Of a stretch of DNA of 64,000 nt, positions 8,428 through 18,100 are shown piece by piece. The notes under the pieces were generated by a model. The model was given only the letters and a program-made list of their open reading frames with translations. It was not told where the DNA came from and did no database searches. Made by a program: the position numbers and the translations under genes. The stretch's first letter is position 1. Each line of letters opens with the position of its first letter. Source of the DNA: CAWFGW01 sp963815495 (GTDB taxonomy: Bacteria > Bacteroidota > Bacteroidia > Cytophagales > JAAEPT01); contig CAWFGW010000028.1 in the NCBI GenBank assembly GCA_963815495.1, positions 124,001 to 188,000 of the forward strand, written 5' to 3'.

Positions 8428-8451
8428 AGAGGGCTCTTTGCAGAACCCTCT
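8428..8451. terminator. Hairpin after arsC, possible terminator
   Basis: AGAGGGCTCT (8428-8437) pairs with AGAACCCTCT (8442-8451), with one C/A mismatch and loop TTGC. An A-run precedes it on the plus strand, but no T-run follows, so it looks like a better terminator for minus-strand transcription. It directly follows the arsC stop, so it may act as a 3' stabilising or weak terminating hairpin. Confidence 0.5.
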
Positions 8452-8901
8452 CTAGTTAACCAAAATTACCTGCAATGAGAAAATTATTTATTTCTTTCGG
8501 ACCTAAATAATTGTTAAACAAGTAATATTTTCCTAACAACTAAGGTTGCTAAATTGTTCCAAAATTTTGATAATGAAGGTGATTCACGCCTCGTCCAACT
8601 AAATGCCTTAGAATCGACCTTCATTTGTGTCAGAATCATCCCTTTTCATTTCCCTCATTCCTCCTTCTCACCAACTACACAATCTCTAACTTTTAACCTA
8701 AATATCATGAGTACTAACCTCTTGATAGTACAAGCTTAACCATAAAAACAGATGATATTTTTTACTTTAGATGATTGCTTTCTATTACACGTTGAATATT
8801 CCATTTTTGCAGATAAAAAAAGATAGTTCAATCGAGCGTTGGGAATGTTGTAGTTGTCTGATATTTAGCTAGTTTTAATTGTTTAGTGAATTGTTTTTAT
8901 C

Positions 8902-8932
8902 TGTGGAAAACTTGGGTAAGTACTTATCCACA
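8902..8932. promoter_or_regulatory. Pair of DnaA boxes upstream of gyrA
   Basis: TTATCCACA at 8924-8932 is an exact DnaA box. TGTGGAAAA at 8902-8910 matches the reverse-complement consensus TGTGNAWAA. The two face each other 13 bp apart, about 75 bp upstream of the gyrA ATG. A regulatory role for DnaA on gyrA is inference; too few boxes are present to call this an origin. Confidence 0.5.
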
Positions 8933-9003
8933 TATGATGTTTAAAAGTAGCCTTTTGACTATATTTATGGCTGTTTTTAAACTCGATTAGGTAGAAATAT
9001 ATT

Positions 9004-11532
9004 ATGGCTGAAAACGAAAATATTATTCCAATAACCATCGAAGATGAAATGAAAGTAGCCTACATCGATTATTCGATGTCTGTTATAGTTTCACGAGCAC
9101 TTCCAGATGTGAGAGATGGTTTAAAACCGGTACACAGAAGGGTGTTGTATGGGATGGAAGAATTGGGTGTAAACTACAATAAGTCCTATAAGAAAAGTGC
9201 TAGAATTGTCGGGGAAGTTTTGGGTAAGTATCACCCACATGGTGACTCTTCGGTTTACGACACCATGGTGCGTATGGCGCAAGAGTGGTCATTAAGATAT
9301 CCATTAGTAGATGGGCAAGGAAATTACGGTTCCATTGATGGTGACTCACCAGCTGCGATGCGGTATACCGAAGCACGATTAAAAAGAATCGCTGAAGAGC
9401 TTTTGGCCGATTTAAAGAAAGATACGGTTGATTTTCAACCCAACTTTGATGACTCTTTAAATGAGCCGTCTGTTTTGCCAGCGAAAATACCTAACCTATT
9501 AATTAACGGTTCTTCTGGTATTGCCGTAGGTATGGCAACCAACATGGCGCCCCACAACTTATCGGAAGTTATTGATGGTATTGTTGCTTACATCGATGAT
9601 CGCGATATTACCATTGAAGGATTAATGGAGCATGTGAAAGGACCTGATTTTCCTACTGGAGCTACCATTTATGGTCTGCAGGGCATTAAGTCAGCCCTTG
9701 AAACGGGTCGGGGACGAATTGTATTACGGGCGAATGCAATCATTGAAGAAAATGATGGTAGAACACAAATCATAGTTTCCGACATTCCTTACCAAGTGAA
9801 TAAGGCAACTATGATTGAAAAGACAGCTGATCTTGTCAATGATAAAAAAATTGAAGGAATCGCTGATATCCGTGATGAATCAGATCGTGATGGTTTAAGA
9901 GTTGTATATGACCTTAAGCGTGATGCTATTCCTAATGTGGTTTTAAACCACCTTTATAAATACACACAACTACAATCTTCGTTCAGTGTAAACAATGTGG
10001 CCTTGGTGAAAGGTCGTCCAGAGACACTTAACTTAAAGGATATGATTGTGTGCTTTGTGGAGCACCGACATGAAGTAGTTGTACGAAGAACACAATATGA
10101 ACTAAAAGAAGCTGAAAAGCGGGCCCACATTTTAGAGGGGTATATTATAGCACTAGATAACATTGATGAAATCATTAAGTTAATTAGAGCTTCAAAAGAT
10201 CCTGAGGTTGCCAAGAACAGTTTAATGGAACGTTTTAGCCTTTCTGAAATACAAGCGAAAGCTATTTTGGAAATGCGTTTACAGCGTTTAACAGGTCTTG
10301 AAAGAGATAAAATTGAGAAAGAATATGCTGAGGTAATGGCTTTAATTACTGACTTAAACGATATTCTTAACAATGAAGTAAGACGTTATGAAATCATCAA
10401 AACTGAGCTTGCTGAAATAAAAGATCGCTATGGCGATGAAAGAAGAACCTCAATAACAGCATCTAGTGATGACATCAGTATCGAAGATATGATTGCTGAT
10501 GAGGAAATGGTGATTACAATTTCTAATCAAGGATATATTAAACGTACCGCTTTAACAGAGTACCGTACGCAAAGTAGAGGTGGTGTCGGCTCTAAAGGAG
10601 TAAAAACCAAAGAAGAAGATTTTACAGAACACTTATTTGTCGCAACCACCCATAATTATCTTTTAATTTTTACCGATAAAGGTAAAGTTTATTGGATGCG
10701 GGTGTATGAAGTACCTGAAGGTGGCAAAGCTACCAAAGGTCGTCCAATCCAAAATTTGATTAACATTGAAATTGGAGAGAAGGTACAGGCCATTATCAAC
10801 GTCTTGAACTTGAAAGATGAAGATTATATCAATAATAACTTCTTGTTCTTTGCAACTAAAAAAGGACAAATCAAGAAAACTACTTTAGAATCGTATTCAA
10901 GACCACGAGCAAATGGTATCAATGCGATTACAATTAACGAAGGCGATGAACTGTTAGATGTTCGCTTAACAAATGGTGATTGTCACGTGGTTATGGCGAA
11001 ACGATCTGGTAAAGCAATCCGCTTTCATGAGTCAGCTGTTCGTTCAATGGGTAGAACTGCTGCTGGTGTGCGTGGTGTTACGTTAGAACAAGAGAATGAT
11101 GAAGTCATTGGTTTAGTGTGCGTGTCTGATTTAGAAACCAATTTACTGGTTGTTTCTGAAAAAGGCTACGGTAAACGCTCTGATTTAGAAGATTACCGTG
11201 TAACAAACCGTGGTGGGAAAGGTGTAAAAACTATTAATGTTACCGAAAAAACGGGTGATCTTGTGGCTATTAAAGAAGTTGTTGATGGTGATGGTTTAAT
11301 GATTATCAATAAGTCTGGAATTACCATCAGAATGAGTGTTGATCAGCTTCGGGTGATGGGTAGAGCTACTCAAGGCGTTCGTCTAATTAAATTAAGTGAT
11401 AAAGACGCCATCTCTTCGGTTGCAAAAATTGCCAACATGGGTAATGATGAAGAAGAGTTAGAGATAGAAGAAGGTGGAGAGATGCCACCAGAGGAGTCAA
11501 GCACAGAGGAAGAGGCTAGCGATCAGGAATAA
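9004..11532 (+). CDS. gyrA: DNA gyrase subunit A
   Basis: An 842-residue type IIA topoisomerase subunit that breaks and rejoins DNA and, with GyrB, adds negative supercoils. The catalytic Tyr is in AAMRYTEARL. The quinolone-determining helix reads HPHGDSSVYDTMVRMAQ, with Ser and Asp at the two classic resistance positions, the sensitive state. The C-terminal pinwheel has the GyrA box as QSRGGVG in YRTQSRGGVGSKG, which supports gyrase rather than topoisomerase IV ParC. The last 35 residues are an acidic tail (EEELEIEEGGEMPPEESS). ATG 9004 follows a long leader with DnaA boxes; a strong terminator lies 22 bases after the stop. Confidence 0.97.
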   Translation: MAENENIIPITIEDEMKVAYIDYSMSVIVSRALPDVRDGLKPVHRRVLYGMEELGVNYNKSYKKSARIVGEVLGKYHPHGDSSVYDTMVRMAQEWSLRYPLVDGQGNYGSIDGDSPAAMRYTEARLKRIAEELLADLKKDTVDFQPNFDDSLNEPSVLPAKIPNLLINGSSGIAVGMATNMAPHNLSEVIDGIVAYIDDRDITIEGLMEHVKGPDFPTGATIYGLQGIKSALETGRGRIVLRANAIIEENDGRTQIIVSDIPYQVNKATMIEKTADLVNDKKIEGIADIRDESDRDGLRVVYDLKRDAIPNVVLNHLYKYTQLQSSFSVNNVALVKGRPETLNLKDMIVCFVEHRHEVVVRRTQYELKEAEKRAHILEGYIIALDNIDEIIKLIRASKDPEVAKNSLMERFSLSEIQAKAILEMRLQRLTGLERDKIEKEYAEVMALITDLNDILNNEVRRYEIIKTELAEIKDRYGDERRTSITASSDDISIEDMIADEEMVITISNQGYIKRTALTEYRTQSRGGVGSKGVKTKEEDFTEHLFVATTHNYLLIFTDKGKVYWMRVYEVPEGGKATKGRPIQNLINIEIGEKVQAIINVLNLKDEDYINNNFLFFATKKGQIKKTTLESYSRPRANGINAITINEGDELLDVRLTNGDCHVVMAKRSGKAIRFHESAVRSMGRTAAGVRGVTLEQENDEVIGLVCVSDLETNLLVVSEKGYGKRSDLEDYRVTNRGGKGVKTINVTEKTGDLVAIKEVVDGDGLMIINKSGITIRMSVDQLRVMGRATQGVRLIKLSDKDAISSVAKIANMGNDEEELEIEEGGEMPPEESSTEEEASDQE

Positions 11533-11554
11533 GTTGGTTTTGACAATTTTATTT

Positions 11555-11586
11555 AAAGGGTTGAGTAGTGTTACTTAACCCTTTTT
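11555..11586 (+). terminator. Rho-independent terminator of gyrA
   Basis: AAAGGGTTGAG (11555-11565) pairs with CTTAACCCTTT (11574-11584), with one G-T wobble and an 8 base loop, followed by TTTTT. It closes gyrA before the next secreted-protein gene. Confidence 0.85.
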
Positions 11587-11636
11587 AGTTTATCCTTGCA
11601 AGACAACAAACATGAATGGTTATTGCTTTAAAAAGT

Positions 11637-12254
11637 ATGGTTTCAACTAAGTTAAGGTATGTTTTAGTTGTATTATTTTTATCTCAGCTCTTTAGTATAA
11701 AAGCACAAGAAAAGTCGTTTGATTTATGGCACATCGGCACACTTTATTTAACGGATGGAGATTCGCTTAAAGGTTTATTGAAATATGGTTCTGATGTAGA
11801 TTTAGTACAAATAAAGGCAGGTAATAAAGAGTTCGCTTTTAACTATAATCAAATAGACAGCTTTTGGATTATTGATATTACGGACAGTAGTAGGCGTGAC
11901 TTTGATATTTACGCATATAAAAATATAGAAGGGTTTGAACGACCGCTGCCTTTTGAGATGTTAGTTTCTAATCCAAAGTTTAAAATTTTGACTCGTGAAG
12001 TAGTAGAGCTTGTGAGTTCAGGAAGCATGATGTATCAAGGGTTTGCAACAACAAGAACTATCACTACGCAATACTATTATCTTCAAGGAAATCAACTTCT
12101 GTATTTCAATGCCTCAAAACGAGATGTTTTAGAAATAACAAATGCAAAAGAGCATCAAATATTGAACTATGTGAAAAATAATAAGCTTCGTTATTATCGA
12201 AAAAGTGATATCAAGTTAATATTTGAGTTTTATTATAAACTATTGGAAGAATGA
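11637..12254 (+). CDS. Secreted protein of unknown function
   Basis: A 205-residue protein starting MVSTKLRYVLVVLFLSQLFS with a clear Sec signal peptide, cleaved near IKAQ-EKS. An upstream in-frame ATG at 11616 would add 7 residues before the signal and is less likely. The mature part is a beta-rich sequence (GTLYLTDGDSLKGLLKYG, VDLVQIKAGNKEFAFNYNQIDSF) that resembles small periplasmic or outer-surface proteins of Bacteroidota, but I recognise no family. It overlaps surE by 4 bases (ATGA), so the two are cotranscribed. SurE is cytoplasmic, so the pairing may reflect only shared expression. Confidence 0.75.
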   Translation: MVSTKLRYVLVVLFLSQLFSIKAQEKSFDLWHIGTLYLTDGDSLKGLLKYGSDVDLVQIKAGNKEFAFNYNQIDSFWIIDITDSSRRDFDIYAYKNIEGFERPLPFEMLVSNPKFKILTREVVELVSSGSMMYQGFATTRTITTQYYYLQGNQLLYFNASKRDVLEITNAKEHQILNYVKNNKLRYYRKSDIKLIFEFYYKLLEE

Positions 12255-13021
12255 GAAAGATTGTAGTATCCAATGACGATGGCATCACCTCAAAAGGGAT
12301 TGATACCTTAGTGAAAATTGCTGCTGAATTTGGGCAAGTAATTGTAGTGGCTCCAGATAAACCTCAAAGTGGTATGGGCCATGCAATTACGATTGGAGAA
12401 ACATTACGACTAGAAAAAAACCATTTGTGGGATGACCTCCAAATTGATGCTTTTGAATGCTCTGGAACCCCCGCAGATTGTGTGAAATTGGCAAAAAATT
12501 ATGTGTTGAATGAGCATAAACCTGACTTAATTTTGAGTGGAATCAATCATGGGAGTAATACCTCTATTTCAGTGCTTTACTCAGGAACAATGTCTGCCGC
12601 TATCGAAGGTGCTCTAGAAGGAATTCCTTCTGTTGGCTTTAGTTTGTGTGATTGGAGTCATGAAGCTCATATGGATCATGCGATTCCTTATATTCGAACA
12701 ATTATCAAAAATGTCATTGAAAAAGGATTGAAAAAAGGCATTGCTTTGAATGTGAACATTCCTGCTGCAGCCTCAGGCACGATTAAGGGAATAAAAGTTT
12801 GTAAACAAGCTAATGCACGGTGGGTAGAGAAGTTTGAAAGACGACTAGACCCCAATGGTAGGCCTTACTTTTGGATGGGAGGGGAGTTTGTAGATGAAAA
12901 TCCAACTGAAGATGAAGATGAAACAGCCATAAACAATCATTATGTTTCAATTGTTCCTTGTCAACACGATTTGACTGATTACCCATATAAAAATGAATTA
13001 ACCGATTATTTTAAAGATTAG
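12251..13021 (+). CDS. surE: 5'/3'-nucleotidase SurE
   Basis: A 256-residue SurE, a metal-dependent phosphatase that dephosphorylates nucleoside 5'- and 3'-monophosphates and is linked to stationary-phase survival. The N-terminal VVSNDDGITSKGI holds the metal-binding Asp pair. APDKPQSGMGHAIT carries the conserved Ser/Gly loop, and ILSGINHGSNTS has the metal-binding Asn. YSGTMSAAIEGALEGIPS is the dimer segment. The ATG overlaps the stop of the preceding secreted-protein gene. A 146 bp gap follows. Confidence 0.95.
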   Translation: MRKIVVSNDDGITSKGIDTLVKIAAEFGQVIVVAPDKPQSGMGHAITIGETLRLEKNHLWDDLQIDAFECSGTPADCVKLAKNYVLNEHKPDLILSGINHGSNTSISVLYSGTMSAAIEGALEGIPSVGFSLCDWSHEAHMDHAIPYIRTIIKNVIEKGLKKGIALNVNIPAAASGTIKGIKVCKQANARWVEKFERRLDPNGRPYFWMGGEFVDENPTEDEDETAINNHYVSIVPCQHDLTDYPYKNELTDYFKD

Positions 13022-13167
13022 TTTGATGTAATTTTTCTCTATTATTTTTAAAAATTTAGGTTAGGTCGTAACAGGAACGCTATAACAAATACGCCTGTTG
13101 TGTATATTTAATAATATGTATATATTTACTTTGGTTATTTTATAATCAAACAGGCATAAACCACAAT

Positions 13168-15054
13168 ATGACAACTATGTTAAAAAGGATATTTCAAGTC
13201 TTCGTGTTTGTATTTTTAACTTTTACAACAAGTTTTTCTCAAAAAACTCAGAAGATTAAAGATCATTACATATATGACAACGATACAATAATCAGGGATA
13301 AAGAAGATCATATATATGTAATTAAAAATTTGGGTGAAAATGTAAACTCATACCACGTGGAATCAGGCCCTAAAATTTCTCCTGATGGTAAAGAATTATA
13401 TTTTTTTAGAGTTAATCACCCCCAAAACATTAAAGGCACAAGGGATATTTGGGTATCTACCTATAATGAAGCTGATAGCACCTGGGGCGAAGCAGAACAT
13501 TTGCCTGAACCATTAAATTGTCATGGTGATAATTCGGTGCACTGGATATCGCCTGACGGTAACAAGATGTTAGTACATAACGAATACCTTAAAAACGGTA
13601 CCACAAAAAATGGTATGTCTTTTACTTACCGCGATAGAAAAGGGAAGTGGAGTATGCCTGAACCCTTAAAAGTCAAACATTATAAAAATGATGCAGTGTG
13701 TTCGTTTGATTTAAATAATGAAGGAAATGTACTTTTTTTAAACATCCATTACAAAGACTCTTATGGGAATCAGGATTTATACGTATCTTTTCTTGAGGAC
13801 AATGGCAAAACGTGGACAGAGCCTATGAACTTAGGACCGATGGTTAATACAGAAGGATCAGAAGCAACTTCTTTTTTAGCAAGTGATAACATGACTTTAT
13901 ATTTTTCTTCCAACGGCCGGGCCGACTCGAAAGGTGGATTTGATATTTATAAAACTGTAAGGCAAGATAGTACATGGACGAATTGGAGCAAACCTGTAAA
14001 TATGGGGTCACCGTACAATACACCCGATGACGAGTTTTATTTCTCTATTCCTGAAAAAGGTGATTATGTTTATCTAGCACACCACTTTGAAGGTACAAGT
14101 GATTCTTTACCTCACTCTGATATTGTACGAATTAAATTAAAGCAAGATCCGGTCCTTACATTATCTGGTTTTGTGTATGATGAGTATACAAAAGAAAAAA
14201 TACCCGCTCATATAACCTTTAAGCAAAAGGCGACAAAGGAAATCGTGCACAATCAATTAGCTGATTCCTTAGAAGGTTATAAAGTAGAATTAAAATCACG
14301 ACATGTTTATGAAGTGATTATTGCTGCTGATGGATACCAAACCTATACGGATACAGTTGATGTAACCAGGTTAAAAAAGGACTCAGAGCGTAACAAAGAT
14401 TTTTACATCAAACGAATTCCTTCGTTGGTGTTGTCTGGTTTAGTGAAAGACGAGAAGACACAAGAGCCAATTGGTGGTGAAGTTGTGTTTTATAGAATCA
14501 GTGATGGGAAAGAAGTATTTCGAAAAAATACGGAGCCTGGTGAAGAATATAGTGTAAAGTTACCAGCAGGCGATAAGTATCGCTACGAAGTCACTAAGAA
14601 AGGATACATCTTTAAGGACAATAGTCAAATTGACTTAACCCAACTGAAAACTTTTAAAGAAGAAACAAGAGACATCTTCTTAACACAAATGATTGTAGGA
14701 GGAATGTTTGAGTTAAAGGACATCTACTTTGAAACAGCCAAAGCGACCCTTTTGCCTGAATCATTTGTCGAGTTGGATAACTTGTATGAAATCATGATTA
14801 AATATCCTGAAGTTTCCAAGGTAGAAATCTCTGGGCATACGGACTGGGTTGGTTCTGATACTTATAATAAAAACTTATCTCAACGCAGAGCACAAAGTGT
14901 GGTAAGCTACTTAACCAATAAAAAAGGTATTGCCTTGGACAGAATTGTTGCCAAAGGCTATGGTGAAGAGAAACCAATTGCTGATAACAACACGGAAGAG
15001 GGTAGACAACAAAACAGACGTGTGGAATTTACTATCTTAGAAATTACTCAGTAG
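13168..15054 (+). CDS. OmpA-family lipid-free envelope protein with PD40 propeller
   Basis: A 628-residue exported protein. A signal peptide covers about 1-24 (start at 13168 or the ATG at 13177). Residues about 55-330 are WD40-like/PD40 beta-propeller repeats (KISPDGKELYFFR, WISPDGNKMLVH, LYFSSNGRADSKGGFDIY). Two carboxypeptidase-regulatory-like beta-sandwiches follow at about 335-420 and 421-510. An OmpA C-terminal peptidoglycan-binding domain starts near 513, with ISGHTDWVGSDTYNKNLSQRRAQSV and the closing RQQNRRVEF. This architecture resembles T9SS-associated PorE-like proteins. It sits directly before a T9SS giant and a PorP/SprF, which suggests a role in anchoring that system. A TTACTTTG box at 13126-13133 is a near match to the -7 consensus, though the nearest TTG is 25 bases away. 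Confidence 0.88.
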   Translation: MTTMLKRIFQVFVFVFLTFTTSFSQKTQKIKDHYIYDNDTIIRDKEDHIYVIKNLGENVNSYHVESGPKISPDGKELYFFRVNHPQNIKGTRDIWVSTYNEADSTWGEAEHLPEPLNCHGDNSVHWISPDGNKMLVHNEYLKNGTTKNGMSFTYRDRKGKWSMPEPLKVKHYKNDAVCSFDLNNEGNVLFLNIHYKDSYGNQDLYVSFLEDNGKTWTEPMNLGPMVNTEGSEATSFLASDNMTLYFSSNGRADSKGGFDIYKTVRQDSTWTNWSKPVNMGSPYNTPDDEFYFSIPEKGDYVYLAHHFEGTSDSLPHSDIVRIKLKQDPVLTLSGFVYDEYTKEKIPAHITFKQKATKEIVHNQLADSLEGYKVELKSRHVYEVIIAADGYQTYTDTVDVTRLKKDSERNKDFYIKRIPSLVLSGLVKDEKTQEPIGGEVVFYRISDGKEVFRKNTEPGEEYSVKLPAGDKYRYEVTKKGYIFKDNSQIDLTQLKTFKEETRDIFLTQMIVGGMFELKDIYFETAKATLLPESFVELDNLYEIMIKYPEVSKVEISGHTDWVGSDTYNKNLSQRRAQSVVSYLTNKKGIALDRIVAKGYGEEKPIADNNTEEGRQQNRRVEFTILEITQ

Positions 15055-15074
15055 CCTTTGAAAGGTTACTTTTT
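15050..15074 (+). terminator. Terminator after the OmpA/PD40 gene
   Basis: AGTAGCCTT (15050-15058) pairs with AAGGTTACT (15062-15070), with one G-T wobble and a 3 base loop, then TTTT. The stop codon of the gene is inside the 5' arm. Confidence 0.7.
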
Positions 15075-15158
15075 GCTTTCCAAGTATATAAAGTAATGTT
15101 TGTTGATTGAGATCACTAAAAATATAACCGCTTGAAAAATTGCTTTAATATTATAGCT

Positions 15159-18100
15159 ATGAGAAAAATATTATTATTCGTCTGCCTATTGGGTATGTCA
15201 GTGCTTTCTTATGCGCAGTGTGTTGTGACTAATCTTGCAGATAACGGTGCAGGTTCATTAAGAGATGCAATTGGAACATTGAATGGTGGAGGTTGTGCTG
15301 GTAGTGTAACTGCACAAGCAGGGCTTACAGGAACAATAACCCTAACTTCAGGTTCATTAAACCTGTTTGCTACTGGTGCTAAAACTATTGATTTATCGGC
15401 AGGTGATATTATTATAGCCAATAACAATAATAATCAGAATGTGATCAGTATTACAGGTAGCAACTATACAGTAAGTGGTTTTAGTGTATCAGGTGCAAGA
15501 GAAAATGGGATTAATTTAACCAATGCTAGTAATAACACAATTCAAAACGTGTATGTCTATGGTAGTCAGAAATCTGGTATTAGAGTAGATGGTGGTTCAG
15601 GAAATACTGTAATTAACAATGTAGTAGGACTAACAAAGGCAGGAGTAAGAAACCCAAATGGTAAAGAAAGAACTTCAGACACATTAACGGTTAACCCTCC
15701 GTTACCAATTTATGCAGGTATATTTTTTACCAATTCATGGAATGCTGTTATTGATGGCAATACCGTGTCAGCAAACATTGGAGATGGTATTTACTTTGGT
15801 GAACGTAATAATGCAAACACAATTATCATCAATAATAAGATTGGATATAGTTTAGACGGTTTGAACCCAGTAGGTAATTACGGAACAGGTATTTTAGTCA
15901 AAGGTTCAAGTGGTGTAAATGTTGGTCAAGTTGGTAAAGGAAATTTTATCGCAGCTAATGGTAACAGGTCATCAGCCAGTAATAATACCTCAAACTTAAC
16001 GGGACACGGAGTTGAAATTAGAAATGCGTCAGGAGTGAGCTTTGTGCGTTCAAATTTTATTGGTACAAACTTAACAGCAACAAGTATATTTAATGCAGCT
16101 GGCAATAAGCGATTTGGGAATCATTTAAATGGTATTTATATCAACTTAAGTAATGGGCAAACTGTTGGGGGGGTATTAGCTGGAGAAGGAAATGTTGTAG
16201 GTGGAAATGGTTATGCATTTGAAGATATAGTCACAAGTGATGGGGTATTTGGTGTAAGACACGGTATTCAGATTGATAAAGGGTTAAATAATTTAGTGTA
16301 TGGTAACTATGTAGGTTGGTACAATGAAAATTGTTTACCTAATAGACAGGATGCAATGTCTATCTTAGGCTATGGTGGTGCATCTACGGGTAATAAAATA
16401 GGAGGAGCTACGGTTGGTATTCCGGGAATGTCTAACATATTTACTGGTGGTAAATTTGGTATAGTAATACAAGGTGGTCAAGCTGGTAATAACGATATAT
16501 ATGGGAATTTTATCGGTACTGATGGTATTACTGGTCGTGATATAGGTTGTGCTCCTGAGGTAGCAGGGATTAAGGTTCAATCCTTATCAAAAAATAATAA
16601 GATTGGTTCTTCAACTGTTCCAAATTACATTGCTAATATAAATGGTAATGCAATAGAAATTGAAGGGAACGGAACTAACAATGCGGTAATGAACAATACC
16701 ATTCAAGGGAATGTGATGACGTGTAACAATAACGGGATTACTTTAATTGGAAATGGAAATAATAACTACGGTAATGGTGTTAATAAAGTAACCATCAATG
16801 TTCCTACTTCTAATGCTAATAAACTTGAGGGACTTACAGTTAGCCCTACAGATCGAATAGATATATATATAGCGGATACGTGTAAAATACCATCGTCTAG
16901 TTTATGTCAAAATTCTGGAGGTGTTACTACAATAGGTGCACAAGGTCTTAAATGGATAACTAGTGTAAATGCAAAAGCAGATACAAAGTTTACCCCACCC
17001 AATTCAGGTTTTTGGGATTTAACAATCACACCAGCTATGAAAGCTGCTGGATTAACATTAGAAAATGCCGTGATTACTGCTACGGAAGCTAATGGAACAT
17101 TAAATACCTCACAATTTAATACTTGTTCTTATCAGATAACGTGTGACCCTCCGTCTTCAGCAACGATTACACCTACTCCAGCCACATCTGGTTTTTGCCC
17201 GGGTCAAACAGTTACCTTAACCGCGAATGCGCTTGCTGGTCACCAATACACCTGGTATAGAAACAATGTAAAAGTAGGAGGAGGCTCAGGGTCAACTAAT
17301 AATACATTTATCGCATCACAGGCAGGTAGCTATACGGTTAAAATAGCTAGCATTCTCGATACTAATAACTGTGCTCTTACTTCATCGGCTCGTACAGTGA
17401 CTGCTTATACTACCCCAATTGCACCTGCAATTACTGGGAATACAACTGTTTGTACTGGCACACCAGTTACTTATTCAGTGCCTAACACATTTGCAAATTA
17501 TACGTGGAGTATCACTCCGAATACGAATCCTGTTTTAACTTTTACGGGGCAAGGAACAAACCAAATAACAGTAAATTATGGAACAGCGGTAGGCACACGA
17601 ACAATCAATTTAAATGTAACGAATGCGAATGGTTGTCCAAGTACAGCAGCAGCTACCAGTGAAATCACTATTCGACCAAACCCAACGGTGGGGTCTGCTA
17701 GTGTGAGTGCAGCTCAAATTTGTGCTGATGGTACACTTACAATGACAGGTAATACCGTGAATGCATGGGAAACTGGTGTATGGTCAGGTAATTCAAATAT
17801 TGTTCAGCCTGCAGGAAGTACTAACGCTACGGTAAATCTCCCAGCAGGAAGTTATACAATTAAATACACCGTAAGTAACGGTGGTACTTGTGTTGCTGCT
17901 ACGAAGGATTTCCCGGTGAAAGTAGATGGTGTTCCAACTCCATCTGCAGCAGGCGCAGATCGCGAGGTGTGTTCGTCAAGTGTTACATTGAGTGGTAATC
18001 CAGTAGCTTTACCAAACACTGCTCGATGGATATCAGACCGACCAGCAGTAACTTTTAATGACAATACTTCCCCTACGGCAACTGCATCAGGATTACCTGT

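Larger units (their letters stand above)
8422..9003. other. 582 bp gene-free leader of gyrA
   Basis: Apart from the hairpin at 8428-8451 and two DnaA boxes near 8902-8932, nothing codes convincingly. A 61-codon open frame at 8554-8739 has no family-like features. A possible weak promoter is TTG at 8775 with CATTTTTG at 8802-8809 (spacer 24, one mismatch in the -7 box). Confidence 0.5.

Noticed and set aside
8554..8739. 61-codon plus-strand frame in the gyrA leader
   Set aside because: Low-complexity residues without a family look, no clear start signal, and the region reads as regulatory leader.
8422..9003. Chromosomal replication origin
   Set aside because: Only two DnaA boxes were found and dnaA, dnaN and typical origin neighbours are absent.
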